A stretch of DNA of 64,000 bases from assembly GCF_900091585.1 (NCBI RefSeq), contig NZ_FMHT01000003.1, forward strand, positions 248,001 to 312,000, in the 5' to 3' direction. This document shows, one piece after another, positions 27,801-38,400 of the stretch. The notes under the pieces are model-generated. The model ran no database searches, was not told the origin of the DNA, and was given only the letters and a program-made list of their open reading frames with translations. The stretch is from Micromonospora nigra. GTDB taxonomy: Bacteria; Actinomycetota; Actinomycetes; Mycobacteriales; Micromonosporaceae. Position 1 is the first letter of the stretch. Each line of letters begins with the position of its first letter. Made by a program: the position numbers and the translations under genes.

Positions 27801-29111
27801 CTGTCCCCCCGCCGGCCAGGGCTGCGCCTCGGTGAGCAGCGACACCGCGCCGGCGGTCCAGTCCACGTGCGGGGTGGCCTCGTCGACGTGCAGGGTGGCC
27901 GGCAGCGTGCCGTGCCGCAGGGCCATCACCATCTTGATCACCCCGGCGACGCCGGCCGCCGCCTGGGTGTGGCCGATGTTCGACTTCACCGAACCCAACC
28001 AGAGCGGCCGGTCGGCGGGACGGCCCTGCCCGTACGTGGCCAGCAGGGCGGTGGCCTCGATCGGATCGCCGAGGCTGGTGCCGGTGCCGTGTGCCTCGAC
28101 GGCGTCCACGTCGGCCGGGGTGAGCCGGGCACTGGCCAGGGCCTTGAGCACCACCCGTTGCTGGGACGGGCCGTTGGGGGCGGTCAGGCCGTTGGAGGCG
28201 CCGTCCTGGTTGACCGCGCTGCCACGGACCACGGCGAGCACCGGGTGGCCGTTGCGTCGTGCGTCGGAGAGTCGCTCGACGAGCAGGACGCCGACGCCCT
28301 CGCCCCATCCGGTGCCGTCGGCGGCCCCGGCGAACGCCTTGACCCGGCCGTCGGCGGCGAGGCCACGCTGCCGGGAGAAGCCGACGAAGGCGGCCGGGGT
28401 GGACATGACGGTGGCGCCGCCGGCCAGCGCGAGGGAGCACTCGCCCTGCCGGAGGGCGTGGCAGGCCAGGTGCAACGCGACCAGCGACGACGAGCAGGCC
28501 GTGTCGACGGAGACGGCCGGTCCCTCGATGCCGAGCACGTACGAGATCCGGCCGGAGACGACGCTCGCGGCGGTGCCGGTGAGGACGTACCCCTCGACGC
28601 CGGGCGGGGGCGACTGGAGCAGCGCCGCGTAGTCCTGGCCGGTGGTGCTGGCGAAGACGCCGACCTGGTGGCCGCGGAGCGTGACGGGGTCGATGCCGGC
28701 GTGCTCGAACGCCTCCCAGGAGGTTTCCAGCAGCAGTCGCTGCTGCGGGTCCATGCCCAGCGCCTCGCGGGGCGAGATGCCGAAGAAGCCGGCGTCGAAC
28801 TCGGTGGCCGAGTCGAGGAATCCGCCCTGCCCGACGTAGGAGGTGCCGGGGTGGTCGGGGTCGGGGTGGATCAGCCGCTCGAGGTCCCAGCCGCGGTCGC
28901 TGGGGAAGTCGGAGATCGCGTCGTCTCCGGCGTCGACCAGCCGCCAGAGGTCCTCGGGCGAACGCACGCCGCCGGGGAACCGGCAGCCGATGCCGACGAT
29001 GGCGATGGGTTCCCGGTGCGTCGCCTCCAGTTCCCCGAGTTTCCTCTTCGTCTGGTGGAGGTCCGCGGTCACCCATTTCAGGTATTCCCGGAGAGTGTCT
29101 TCAGCCGCCAT
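18819..29111 (-). CDS. Type I modular polyketide synthase, two modules (W8-W9)
   Basis: This 3,430-residue PKS begins with a class 1a docking helix ([20 protein letters not shown]). W8 follows at about 33-1594 (KS, AT, KR, ACP) and W9 at about 1612-3344 (KS, AT, DH, KR, ACP), ending in a helical docking tail ([17 protein letters not shown]). W8 AT is HAFH (malonyl); W9 AT is YASH (methylmalonyl). The start was placed at ATG 29111 because AAGGTGG (29117-29123) lies 5 nt upstream; an in-frame GTG at 29120 falls inside that ribosome-binding site and is less likely. The gene follows the only long intergenic gap in the window, so it may have its own promoter. The oddity is W9's KR, where the catalytic Tyr is His3139. 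Gene 2 follows after 43 bp. Confidence 0.96.
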   Translation of the reverse strand: MAAEDTLREYLKWVTADLHQTKRKLGELEATHREPIAIVGIGCRFPGGVRSPEDLWRLVDAGDDAISDFPSDRGWDLERLIHPDPDHPGTSYVGQGGFLDSATEFDAGFFGISPREALGMDPQQRLLLETSWEAFEHAGIDPVTLRGHQVGVFASTTGQDYAALLQSPPPGVEGYVLTGTAASVVSGRISYVLGIEGPAVSVDTACSSSLVALHLACHALRQGECSLALAGGATVMSTPAAFVGFSRQRGLAADGRVKAFAGAADGTGWGEGVGVLLVERLSDARRNGHPVLAVVRGSAVNQDGASNGLTAPNGPSQQRVVLKALASARLTPADVDAVEAHGTGTSLGDPIEATALLATYGQGRPADRPLWLGSVKSNIGHTQAAAGVAGVIKMVMALRHGTLPATLHVDEATPHVDWTAGAVSLLTEAQPWPAGGQPRRAGVSSFGMSGTNAHVIIEEPPAGAPAAATGDATTVTGSAGTATEDAGTAAAGGAGEPTVATGPAPVTTAGLVPVLISARDHVGLAAQAGRWADWLDADPVVADAGPVDIGWSSVTTRAALEHRAVVFATDRAGLLRDLRALADGEAGAGTVVGAGPRVGQLAFLFSGQGAQRPAMGRELAATFPVFARALAEVCAALDPHLPRPLGPVLAAEPGTDAADLLDQTLYTQAGLFAVEVALYRLLEAWQVTPDVLMGHSIGEVVAAHVAGVLSLPDAAELVAARGRLMQQLPTGGAMLSVAAGRDEVDAVLAGIDGPVGVAAVNGPAAVVVSGAADAVAEVERVFTDRQLRTRRLRVSHAFHSPLMEPMLADFAAVVGRLELGAPTLPIVSNLTGGLADADEIRTPQYWVRHVREAVRFADGVERLRTLGVGTFLEVGPSGVLTALTRDVLGADDDPTAAVALLRRDRPEPAALLTALAELHVAGVSVGWRHLFTGVDPRRVPLPRYAFRAERFWPEPPPAAPVGEVVTEDAAFWSAVEQADVDALRDQFGGDPAGDDDPVRTLLPALPVLAAWRRNRHDSSVADAWTYQVAWQPVPVAGADRPVGRWLLVLPADAAPTWENDLVGLFRAGGDEPTVLRVDADDLDRVALADRLRTAVADQPVGGVLHLVAGQDRLLPAHPGTTVAAATTLLLVQALTDLDLDAPVWCVTSGAVKAGPADRLENPLQNLVWGLGRAAAVEQPHRWGGLVDLPVTVDAAVLRQLAAVLTGGSGEDQVAIRSGGVWGRRLTPAAAPHRPATDWWADGTVLVTGGTGALGNHVTRWLLDRGARRVVLVGRRGAATPGLAGLLDDYGDGRVTAAACDMTDRQAVAALLDSLPDLTVVVHAAGTDQLTPLTGTTLDEFSHVVAGKVLGALHLDECLADRPLAAFLLFSSVSGTWGSAGQCAYGAGNSLLDALAVNRRERGLAATAVAWTAWGGTDGMAAKNTATEQLHRMGLPTIDPQRALVALDRAMHRPTPAVTVADVDWSRFHPAFTLTRPSPLLSELPQVRALAEAEAESAAAPAGTTEALRALVDLSEAEQERELLRIVNAQTARVLGHATPDDLRGRPFKELGFDSLTAVDFRTKLNEVTGLRLPSTLVFDHPTPAALARHLRETAFGADAVLPAAPTVAVGTDEPIAIVGMACRYPGGSGSPEELWRLVTEGVDAIGPFPTDRGWAVPAPDGGYTPAGGFLYDATGFDPAFFGISPREALAMDPQQRLTLEASWEVLERAGLDPTGLMGTRTGVYVGASTSGYGTGLTEVPEGTEGYLMTGGAHSIISGRVSYTLGLEGPAVTVDTACSSSLVALHLAGEALRRGECDLALAGGVAVMATPDTFAEFSRQGGLSTDGRCKSFAAAADGTGWSEGVGMLLVERLSDARRNGRVVLAVVRGSAVNSDGASNGLTAPNGPSQQRVIRQALASARLSTSDVDVVEAHGTGTTLGDPIEAQALLATYGQGRDVPLLLGSIKSNIGHTQAAAGVAGVIKMVQAMRHGLVPATLHVDEPSPHIDWSAGAVELVTEACPWPAVDRPRRAAVSSFGISGTNAHVIVEQPADEAEPDVPATDGSGTGLVGAEPLIWPLSARSAPALRDQAQRLARRVRENDGLAPAAVAWSLATTRAALEHRAAVVGTGTDDLLSGLDALATGASATNVVSGVAGDAGPGVVFVFPGQGGQSVRMAAGLVGRCPVFDARLAECQRAFAAYLDVDIVSVLTGDDESWLDRVEVLQPVLFAVGVALAQVWRSAGVVPRLLIGHSQGEIAAACVAGVLSLEDAARAVILRARALAGLAGTGAMAAVDLPAEEVAARLVDFPDVVVGVVNGPGMVVVSGPPRQVAELVDTCRAQGVRARPIRFNYASHSPAVEQIRERMLADLAGLAPQVGHTPMVSTLTGEWADPSVLDGTYWYENLRNPVRFDAAVRVAIEAGHTSFVEVSAHPVLTMPITAILDDAGASGHALGTLRRGDDDPQRLLTSLATAHAIGLPVDWTTVLTPTPTVDLPTYPFARDRYWLARGGTGRAGLPSVGLDAVDHPLLSAVADLPGDDGLLLTGRISLGSHPWLADHAVLGTVLLPGTALVELASWSGRTVDTAHVAELVLEAPLVVPQAGGVDLRVRVGPADGDGCRQVTVHSCVDDGADRPATARQWQRHATGLLAPTRAVTVAPTGAWPPADAEPIPLDTLYSHLADQGYHYGPVFRALRAAWRHGDDILAEVAFDDSAATDTVPFSVHPALLDAALHAIGASALDRAADAPTRPGAAQPGLPFSWTGLDVQPTRARELRVRLTATEGSVAATVTDTGGTPVASLDALVLRPISSDQLNAARRTANRSLHRLDWVAPEPGTDRPAHIAVLGDAEGWPGIEAYRDLAELEAAVTAGAAVPDAVVAVLVGGRADEPSPARSAHLVTHETLALAQDWLRREPLADSRLVVVTRGAVSVDDERPADLPAATAWGLVRSAQSENPGRFVLLDLDDDPRSVVALPAALATGEPQLAVRAGQLRAPRLVRVGPPPQDRPAPDLSAGTVLVTGAFGVLGRLVARHLVTRHGVPRLLLVSRSGADAPGAADLVSELTALGAAAQVVAADVTDRDALAVLLDEIPADRPLVGVVHAAGILDDGVLPALTPARFDTVLGPKVDAAWHLHELTEKLGLAAFVLFSSASGLFGGPGQANHAAANAFLDALAHHRRSSGLAVTSMAWGPWANPDEPGGPQGHVDEQRMSRAGFHPLDADEGMELFSEALRFGDAVVVPVNLDHGLLGRLGPALPRLLHGLVRAAGAAPASAVAPADAATALRDTLAATAEGERDRVLSDLVRTHAAAVLGYSSIRDIDEEKGFVELGFDSLTAVEFRNRLAAATGLRLPSTLIYDRPTTGAMVAHLRGALLAERTTNALSVLGELNKLETVMRAVATDDTDRTAVAARLRELLSMWTYTEGDAGDAATGDGNLSTASAEELFGLLDDELGTG
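19080..24277 (-). other. PKS module W9: KS-AT(methylmalonyl)-DH-KR(Tyr to His)-ACP
   Basis: KS about 23025-24277. AT about 21790-22700 with GHSQGE and FNYASH (22113-22124), methylmalonyl. DH about 20760-21610 is intact by motif ([10 protein letters not shown] at 21474-21506; YGPVF; LLDAALH). KR about 19500-20740 has cofactor motif [11 protein letters not shown] near 19860-19880 and the Lys and Ser positions, but the active site reads GQANHAAAN: the Tyr codon is CAC (19695-19697). ACP about 19080-19310. A trisubstituted alkene results if the KR works; a ketone next to a methyl branch if it does not. Confidence 0.85.
24330..29016 (-). other. PKS module W8: KS-AT(malonyl)-KR(A1-type)-ACP
   Basis: KS about 27740-29016 (variant start [15 protein letters not shown]). 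The KS-AT linker (about 27590-27735) is unusually long and rich in Ala, Gly and Thr. AT about 26400-27320, GHSIGE and HAFH (26701-26733), malonyl. KR about 24700-26220 keeps TGGTGALG, Lys, Ser and Tyr, lacks LDD, has Trp 8 before Tyr and Gln 3 before it (A1). ACP about 24330-24580 reads [15 protein letters not shown] hydroxyl is predicted. Confidence 0.88.
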
Positions 29112-29467
29112 TAGCGCCACCTTTTCGGGCCGGAGGAACCAGGCGACCCAATACCGTCCACATAAGGACCGGGCCGCAGCACCACAGCCCGTCGAACCCG
29201 ACCACTAATTGCAATGAACAACAGCTCTGCGCGCCAACTGTGTCTTACTTACCGGAGGAAGGTAATTGTCGGCTGACGGCGGTCACAACCCCTAGGGTGC
29301 CCCTACGGCCGCCCCTACCTGGGCTTCGGCGGGGACCGGCCGCAGGCTGGGCCGGGGCCGCCGCGCTCCGGTCCGGTGCGGCGGCCCGGCGGGGCCGGCG
29401 GCGACGGGCGTGAGCGCCCTGCGCGACCGGCCCCGTGGGGGCACCGGACAATGGTCGGACGGCCGAT
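29112..29467 (-). promoter_or_regulatory. Intergenic region between gene 4 and gene 3: candidate promoter with phased TAGGGG repeats
   Basis: This is the only gap over 300 bp. Just after the gene 4 stop it is very GC-rich, with a short hairpin (GCCCC-GTG-GGGGC, 29430-29442) but no T-tract, so termination is doubtful. On the minus strand TAGGGG occurs three times (+ strand CCCCTA at 29312-29317, 29300-29305 and 29289-29294), 11-12 bp apart. Immediately downstream lies a possible -35 TTGTGA (29283-29288), an 18-bp spacer and a possible -10 TACCTT (29259-29264). An inverted repeat TTACC-N7-GGTAA (29249-29265) overlaps the -10. The stretch about 29195-29270 is clearly more AT-rich than its surroundings. 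Repeats spaced about one helical turn resemble SARP-type activator sites. This is inference from pattern only. Confidence 0.4.
29117..29123 (-). promoter_or_regulatory. Ribosome-binding site deciding the gene 3 start
   Basis: AAGGTGG on the minus strand lies 5 nt before ATG 29111. The GTG of an in-frame upstream candidate start (29118-29120) is part of this purine-rich motif itself, so initiation at 29111 is favoured. Confidence 0.75.
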
Positions 29468-32400
29468 TCAGCGGGGGCCGCTCTCACCACCGGGACCGCC
29501 GAGCTCCCGGTGGATGAATTCGAACAGCTCGGCGTCGCTGGCCCCGTCGAGGGTCGGCGCCGCCGGTGCCTCGGCGGGTCGGTCGTCGCCCCAGCGGGCG
29601 AGGAACGCCTGCATCTGCACCAGCAGTTTCTGCCGGGTCAGCGGGTCCGGTGCGCTGGCGGCGAAGGCTCCGTCGAGCTTGTCCAGTTCCGACAGCAGGC
29701 CGGTGGTGTCGACGACACCGTCCGCCACGACGAGGGTGCGCAGGTGGCGGGCGAGCGCCAGCGGGGTCGGGTAGTCGAACACCACGCTGGCCGGCAGGGT
29801 GACCCCGGTGGCCGCCCGGAGCCGGTTGCGAAGCTGGACGGCGGTCATCGAGTCGAAGCCGACCTCCCGGAACGCCCGCGCCGGGCCGAGTTCCCCGGTG
29901 CCGGGGAGGCCGAGCACCGCGGCGGCGTGGGTGGTGACGAGTTCGACCAGGGCGAGGTCGCGTTCGGTGTCCGACAGCGGTCGGAGCCGTTCGCGCAGCG
30001 CGTCCGCCGCCCCGTCGTCGGCTGGCTCGGCGTCGTGCAGGGTGCGCAGCGCCTCCCGTGCCTCGGGGAGTTCGTCGAACAGCGGTCGGGACCGGACGGC
30101 GGCGATCGCCGGAACGAACCGGTCCCACCGCACGTCGGCCACCACCACCTGGGCACCGTCGGCCACCGCCTGGCGCAGCGCAGCGGTGGCCAGGTCGGGT
30201 GCCATGCCGGGCAGGCCGCGTCGGCTCAGCTGTTCCAGGTCGGCGTCGGTGGGGCCGTCGGCCCGGGGACCGAACGCCACCGACGCGACCGGCAGGCCGG
30301 CCCGCTGCCGGTTCGCGGCGAGCACCTGTAGCAGGGCGTCGCCGGCCGCCTGGCCGGACCGCCCGCCGGAGCCCCACACCCCGGAGGTGGACGAGCAGAG
30401 CACCAGCGCTCCGAGGGACCGGGCCTCCAGTTCGTCGGCGTACCGGGGGATGTCGCCGACGGTGGCGACGAGGTCGGCGGCGAGGTCCGCGAGGGTCAGC
30501 TCCGCCAACGGCACGGTGCCGGTGTCCGCCGGCACGTGCAGCAGGGCGGTGACGGGCCGGCCGTCGGCGGCGAGCTGTGCCATCCGGTCGGTGAGCTTCC
30601 CGCCGGCCGGCTGGTCCAGCGGCACCACCGTCGCGCCTTCCCGGTCCAGCCAGTCCGTGGCGTGCCCGGTGTCGGCCACGCCGGTGACCAGGACGGTGCC
30701 CCGGGGCGTCCAGCCGGTGCCGTCGGCCGGGCCGGAGGCCCGGACCAGCCGCCGCGCGTACACCCCGGCGGCGCGGACCGCGAGCTGGTCCTCGCCCTCG
30801 GTGTTGGTCAGCGCGGCGACCAACGTGCCGCCGAGATCCCCGGTGATCGTGGCGGGCAGGTCGACGAGACCGCCGACGTGCCGGGGGTGTTCCAGGGCGG
30901 CGGTCAGGCCGAGGCCCCAACTGGTGGCCTGCCACGGCGAGGTGGCCGGTTCGTCGTCGGTGGCGACGGCCCCGGCGGTGGCCAGCCACAGTGGCAGCGG
31001 TGGGGCGTTCTCCCCGCCGGTGTGGGCCTGTAGGAGCAGCAGGTTCGCCGCGAGCCCGGCCGGCAGGGCGTCCTGGCCCGGGTGCGGCGCCTCGTCGAGG
31101 GCGAGCAGCGACAGCAGCGCGGTCGGCTGGTGCGCGGCGCAGGCCCGGGCGAGGTCGGCGGCGAGTCCGTCCCGGTCGGCGGTCGCCGGGTCCACCGTGA
31201 GCAGGTGCACGGTGGCCCCGCCGGCGCGCAGCGCGTCGGCCACCGTCGCGGCCGCCTCCCGGGGCGGTGCGACGAGCAGCCAGCTGCCCGGGTCGCCGCC
31301 GGTGAGCCGCCGGGGCCGCCAGGTGATCCGGTACCGCCAGCCGCTGAGGGTGCCGTCCCGGTGTTGCCGGCGCCGCCACGACTCCAACTCGGGAAGCAGG
31401 TCCCGGAGCGGTTGGCTGGTGTCGATGCCGAGCCGATCGAGATCACCGTCGGTGACCGCGCGCCAGAACTCGGTGTCGGCCCGGTCCGCGGTCAGCGGGG
31501 CGGTCAGGGTGGGCCAGTACCGCTGCGGCTGGAAGGCGTACGTGGGCAGTTCCGGCAGGTCGCGTGGGGCGGGCCGGGGCCCGGCGAGCGGGGTGAGCAG
31601 GGCCGCCCAGTCCACGTCGCGGCCGGCCGCGTACCGGGTGGTGAGGGCGGTGAGCAGGGCGGTCACCTCCGGCACGCCGGCCTGCAGGGTCGCCACGGCG
31701 ACGGCGTCGTCGGGGAGCAGGTCGGCGTTCATCGCGGTGAGCACGGCGGCGGGGCCGACCTCCAGGAAGGTGTCCACCCCCGCCGTGCGCAGGGCGGCGA
31801 TCCCGTCGGCGTAGCGGACGGTCTCGCGCACGTGGCGTACCCAGTACGCGGAGGTGCGGATCTCGTCGGGGTCGGCGAGCGCCCCCGTCAGGTTGGACAC
31901 GACCGGGATCAGTGGGGCGGCGAAGGACAGTCCGGCGAGGACGCTGCGGAACTCGTCGAGCATCGGTTCCATCAGCGGGCTGTGGAACGCGTGGCTGACC
32001 GTGAGCCGACGGGTCCGTACGCCCCTGCCCCGCCAGGCCCGCTCGATGCCGTCGAGGGCGCCGAGGGCGCCGGACACCACCACGGAGGTGGGCCCGTTGA
32101 CGGCCGCGATCCCCACGTCGGTCCGGCCGGCGAGCGAGGCGACGACGTCGTCCTCGGGCGCGTTCACGGCCAGCATCCCGCCACCGCCCGGCAGCGCCTG
32201 CATGAGGCGGCCCCGGGCCGCGACCAACGTGCAGGCGTCGGGCAGCGACAGCACCCCGGCCACGTGGGCGGCGGTGATCTCCCCGACCGAGTGCCCACCG
32301 ACGAGGTCCGGCACGACGCCGAAGGACTCCACCAGTCGGAACAGGGCCACCTCGACGGCGAACAGCCCGGCCTGGGTGAACGCCGTCTGGTCCAGCAGCC

Positions 32401-35400
32401 CCGCCTGCGGCGAGCCCGCGTCGGCGAACAGCACCTCCGTCAGCGGCTGCGGCAGCAGCGGGTCCAGGTGTCCGCACACCTCGTCCAGGGCGGCGGTGAA
32501 CACCGGGAAGGTGTCGTACAGCTCCCGACCCATGCCGGCGCGCTGCGCGCCCTGACCGGAGAAGAGGACGGCGGTGCCGCCCGTGACTGCCGGGGCGGCC
32601 GGGACGAGCGCCGGATGCGTACCGCCGGTGGCGAGGGCCCGCAGCGCCGCGAGCCGGGTCTGCGGGTCGGCGGCGACGACCGCCGCCCGGTGGGTCAGGT
32701 GCGCCCGCCCCTCGGCCAGCGCCCAGGCCACCGCCCCGGCGTCGGGTTGGTCGTCCGGGTGGGCGGTCGGGTCGAGCCGGCGGGCCAGGCGGTCGGCCTG
32801 GGCGCGCAGTCCGGCGGCCGTGGCGGCGGAGACGGGCCACGGCAGCGTCGCGACGGCGGGGGCGGGCGGGTCGCTGGGGTCGTCCGCGGGTGCCTGTTCG
32901 AGGATCACGTGGGCGTTGGTGCCGCTGATGCCGAACGAGGAGACACCGGCCCGGCGGGGGCGGCCGTCGGCGTCCCACGGCCGTGCCTCGGTGAGCAGCG
33001 CCAGCGGACCGGACGCCCAGTCGACGTGCGGGGTCGGCTCGTCGGCGTGCAGGGTCGCCGGGAGCGTCCCGTGCCGCAACGCGAGCACCATCTTGATCAG
33101 GCTGGCCGCGCCGGCGGCGGCCTGGGTGTGACCGATGTTCGACTTGACCGACCCCAGCCACAGCGGCCGGTCGGCGGGTCGGCCCGGCCCGTACGCGGCG
33201 ATCAGCGCCTGCGCCTCGATGGGGTCGCCGAGGGTGGTGCCGGTGCCGTGTGCCTCGATCACGTCGATGTCGGACGGTGCCAGGCCCGCGTTGGCCAACG
33301 CGTGCCGGATGACCCGCTGCTGCGCGGGCCCGTTGGGGGCGGTCAGCCCGTTGGACGCGCCGTCCTGGTTGACGGCGCTGCCGCCGACGACGGCCAGGAT
33401 GCGCCGGCCGTCGCGCCGCGCGTCGGAGAGCCGTTGCAGCAGCAGGACGCCCACGCCCTCCCCCCAGCCGGTGCCGCCCGCGCCCGCGCCGAACGCCTTG
33501 ACCCGCCCGTCGGCGGCGAGGCCGCGTTGCCGGGAGAACTCCAGGAAAGCCCCCGGGGTGCTCATCACGGTCACGCCGCCGGCCAGCGCCAGGTCGCACT
33601 CCCCCGACCGCAGGGACTGGGCGGCCAGGTGCAGCGCGACCAGCGACGAGGAGCAGGCCGTGTCCACGGTGACCGCCGGCCCGTGCAGACCGAACGAGTA
33701 CGCCAGCCGCCCGGAGACCACCGAGGCGCCGTTGCCGGTGGCCTGGTAACCCTCCACCTCGGATCGGGCACCCAGGAGCAGGGTGGCGTAGTCCTGCCCG
33801 TTGGTGCCCATGAACACGCCGGTGGCGGAGCCGCGTACCCCCTGCGGGTCGAGGCCGGCCCGTTCGAAGGCCTCCCAGGTGGTGTGCAGCAGCAGCCGCT
33901 GCTGCGGGTCCATCGCGAGGGCCTCACGCGGGTTGACGCCGAAGAACGCGGCGTCGAAGTCCGCCACGTCGGCGAGGAATCCGCCGCTGCGGGTGTAGCT
34001 GGTGCCCACCCGCTCAGGGTCGGTGTCGAAGAGGGCGTCGAGGTCCCAGCCCCGGTCGGTGGGCATCGGGGTGACCGCGTCCACGCCGTCGACCAGCAGC
34101 TGCCACAGTTCCTGCGGGGAGGACACCCCACCGGGGAACCGGCAGGCCATCGAGACGATGGCGATCGGTTCGTCGGCCGGTGGCCGGACCACGGTCGCAC
34201 CGGCCGTCGCGGCGTCGTCGGCGACGCCGGCCACCAGTCCGGCACGTAGGAAACGGGCCAGTTCCGCCGCCGACGGGTGGTCGAAGACGACGGTGGACGG
34301 CAGGGTCAGCCCGGTGGTCCGGCCCAGCCGGTCGCGGAGCTGCACGGCGGCGAGGGAGTCGAAGCCGAGTTCCCGGAACGCCCGCCCGGCCGGCACCTGA
34401 TCGGTGGAGGTGTGGCCGAGCACGGCGGCCGCCTCCGCGCGTACCAGGTCGGTCAGGAGCGTCTCCTGGCCGGTGGCCGGTAGTGCGGCGAGGCGGGCCC
34501 GCAGCCCGTCGGTGGCCGCGTCGGTCCGGGGCTGTTGCGCTCCGGTGGGGGCCGGGGCCACCCGGTCGAAGAGGTGGCTGGGGCGGGCGGCGGTGAACGC
34601 GGCGACGAACCGGGTCCAGTCCACGTCGGTGACGACGGGAGCGGCCTCCGGGGCGTTGACCCAGCGGCCCAGCGCGGCGAGGGCGGCGTCGGGCGCGAGC
34701 GGGGTGAAGCCGCGTCGGCGCAGCCCGTCGGCGGTCTCCCCGGCGGCCATGCCGTCGTCGGCCCACGGGCCGTAGGCCAGCGCGGTGGCGGGCCGGTCGG
34801 CGGCCCGGCGGGCGGCGACGAGGGCGTCGAGCAGGGCGTTGCCGGCCGCGTAGCCGGCCTGCCCGCCACCGCCCCAGACGCCGGCCACGGAGGAGAAGAC
34901 GACGAACGCGTCGAGGTCGCGGTCCTGGCAGGCGGCGTCCAGGTGGACGGCGCCAAGGACCTTGCCGGCCATGGTGTCCGCCAGGTCGGTGTCGGTCAGC
35001 TCGTACGCGGGGCTGGTCCCGCCGGACGCACCGGCGGTGTGCACGACGGCGGTGAGGGCGGGCAGGCCGGCGACCAGTGCGCTGACGGCCCCGGCGTCGG
35101 TGACGTCGCAGGCCACGATCCGGGCCGCCGCACCCAGTTCCCCGGCCAGCTCCCGCGCGCCGGGGGCGTCGGATCCACGGCGGGAGACGAGAACCACCTC
35201 GGTGGCCCCGTTGGCCAGCAACCAGCGGGCCACGTGACCACCCAGTGCCCCGGTGCCGCCGGTGACCAGCACCGTGCCCGACGGTCGCCAACCCGGTCCG
35301 GCCGGTGGGGCGGCGACCATCAGACGGCGACCGAAGACCCCGTTGCGTCGGACGGCGACCTGGTCCAGGGTGCCGTCGGCGAGCACGGCGACGAGCGCGG

Positions 35401-38400
35401 CGCGGGTGGTCCGGTCGGCGCGGGCCGGCAGGTCGACCAGGCCGCCCCAGCGGTCGGGCTGTTCCAGGGCGACGGCGCGGCCCAGGCCCCAGGTCGCTGC
35501 GGCCCAGATGTCCCCGGTCCGCTCGCCGGGGCCGGCCGCGATGGCGGACCGGCTGAGCGCCCACACCCGGCCCGGTAGACCGGTGTCGGTCAGGGCCTGG
35601 GTGAGGGTGAGCAGGACGACGGTGCCGGCGGGGACGCCGGGCGCGTGTGAAAGTGGACGGTCCTGGCGGGGCAGGACGCACAGGATGCCCGCCCAGCCGT
35701 CGGCGCCGGTGCGGCGGAGCCGCTCGCCCAGTTCCATCCGTCCGACGGTCGGCGCGACGGTGAGGGTGTCGACCTGCGCGCCGGCCTCGGTGAGTGTCTT
35801 CGCGACGCCCGCGTCGGTGCCGCCGGCCACGACGACCACCAGCCACCGGCCGGTCAGCCCGGTGGCCGGGGCCGGCCGGACCGGCTCCCAGCCGACCCGG
35901 TACGACCAGCCGTCCAGGGCGGTGTCGCGGGTGCGGGCGTGTCGCCAGGAGGTGAGGGCGGGCAGGGCCGGGGTCAGCGCGTCGATCGCCTCCTCGCCGA
36001 GCTGCCCCGCCAACGCGGTCAGGTCACCACGCTCGACAGCGGCCCAGAACTCCGCATCCGCACCATCGACCATGGTGTCCGGCGTGCGGGCAACAGGCTG
36101 CGGCCAGAACCGCTGATGCTGGAACGCGTACGTCGGCAGATCCACCCGCACCGCCCCGACACCGTCGAACCACCGCCCCCACATCACCTCGACACCACGA
36201 ACATGCAACTCCGCCAACGCGGCAAGCAGCCCCTGCGCCTCCGACCGGTCCCGCCGCTGCACCGCCACCGCGAGAGTCGACTCCTCACCGGGCAGCGCGT
36301 CAGCGGTCAACGCGGTCAGCACACTCTGCGGACCGACCTCCACGAACGTGTCGACCCCGGCCGCCCGCAACGCGGCGACCCCGTCGGCGTACCGGACGGC
36401 CTCCCGCACATGCCGCACCCAGTAGTCGACCGTACGGATCTCGTCACCGTCGGCGAGCGCCCCGGTCACATTCGACACGACCGGCACCAGCGGCGCGGCG
36501 AAGGACAACGTCTCCAGGACGCCACGGAACTCGGCCAGCATCGGCTCCATCAACGGACTGTGGAACGCATGACTCACCGTCAACCGCCGGGTCCGCACCC
36601 CCCGCTCCCGCCAGACCCGCTCCACCTCGTCCAGGGTGGCGGCGGCACCGGACACCACCACCGAAGCCGGCCCGTTGACCGCGGCGATCCCCACCTCGCC
36701 CAGACCGGCGATCGAAGCCGCGACATCAGCCTCCGACGCAGCCACGGCCAGCATCCCACCACCAGCCGGCAACGCCTGCATCAACCGACCCCGCGCCGCC
36801 ACCAACGCACACGCATCCGCCAACGACAGCACCCCGGCCACATGAGCGGCAGTGATCTCACCGACGGAGTGACCACCCACGAAGTCCGGGACGACCCCGA
36901 ACGACTCCACGAGCCGGAACAACGCCACCTCAACCGCGAACAACCCCGCCTGCGTGAACACCGTCTGATCCAACAGACCCGCCTCCGGCGAGCCCGCCTC
37001 AGCGAACAACACCGACCTGAGCGGCTGCGGCAGCATCGGGTCCAGGTGTCCGCACACCTCATCCAGAGCCGCTGCGAACACCGGGAACACGCCGGACAAC
37101 TCCCGACCCATCCCGGCACGCTGCGCACCCTGACCCGAGAACAGGACGGCGAGGTGGCCGCGTTCGGTGGCGGTGCCAGTGAGGACGGCCCCGGTGGGTT
37201 CACCGGAAGCCAAGGCGCGCAGTGCGGCGAGCAGGTCGTCACGATCGTCGGCGACCACCACGGCCCGCTGCTCCAACGCGGGACGGGTCGTCACCGACGA
37301 CCACGCCACATCCACCGCACGCAGCGCCTCGTCACCGGCCAACCACCGCGCCCACCGACCAGCCTGGGCGGCGAGGGCGGCGTCGGTGCGCGCGGACAGC
37401 AGCACCGGCACGACCGGCGTCTGCCGCTCGACCACCGCACCGTCGATCACGGCCGGTGATGGTGGCTGCTCGATGATGACGTGGGCGTTGGTCCCGGAGA
37501 TGCCGAACGACGACACCGCCGCGCGGCGCGGCCGGTCCACGGCCGGCCACGGCGTGGTCTCGGTGGCGAGGGCCACCGCACCGGCGGTCCAGTCGATGTG
37601 CGGGGACGGCTCGTCGACGTGCAGGGTGGGCGGGATCAGGCCGTGCCGGATGGCGAGGACCATCTTGATGACCCCGGCGACGCCGGCGGCGGCCTGGGTG
37701 TGTCCGATGTTCGACTTGATCGAGCCGAGCAGCAACGGTCGGTCGGCGGGCCGGTCCTGCCCGTAGGTGGCGAGCAGGGCCTGCGCCTCGATCGGGTCGC
37801 CGAGGGTGGTGCCGGTGCCGTGCGCTTCCACGACGTCGACCTGGGCGGGGGTGAGTCGGGCGTTGGCGAGGGCCTGCCTGATCACCCGCTGCTGCGACGG
37901 ACCGTTCGGCGCGGTCAACCCGTTCGACGCACCGTCCTGGTTCACCGCAGTGCCCCGCACCACGGCCAGAATCCGCCGGCCGTCCCGCCGGGCGTCCGAC
38001 AGCCGTTGCACCAGCAGCATGCCGACGCCCTCGCCCCAGCCGGTGCCGTCGGCGGACGCCGCGAACGACCTGCACCGGCCGTCGCGGGACAGACCCCGCT
38101 GCCGGGAGAACTCGATGAACGTGCCCGGCGTGGCCATCACCGTCACACCACCGGCCAGCGCCAGGTCACACTCCCCCGACCGCAGCGCCTGCGCGGCCAG
38201 GTGCAACGCCACCAACGACGACGAACACGCCGTGTCCACGGTGACCGCCGGACCTTCCAACCCGAACGTGTACGCCACCCGACCGGACAACACACTGCCC
38301 GACGTGCCGGTGCCGACGTAGCCCTCCACCTCGGCCGGGAGGTCCATCAGCTGGGTCGCCCAGTCGTGGTACATGACGCCGGCGAACACGCCGGTGCGGC

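Noticed and set aside
29289..29317. CRISPR-like or mobile-element repeat
   Set aside because: The units are 6 bp with 11-12 bp spacing and only three copies; no cas genes, transposase or terminal repeats occur anywhere in the window.
29430..29442. Rho-independent terminator after gene 4
   Set aside because: The GCCCC-GTG-GGGGC hairpin has only a 5-bp stem and no following T-run; such hairpins are expected by chance in DNA of this GC content.
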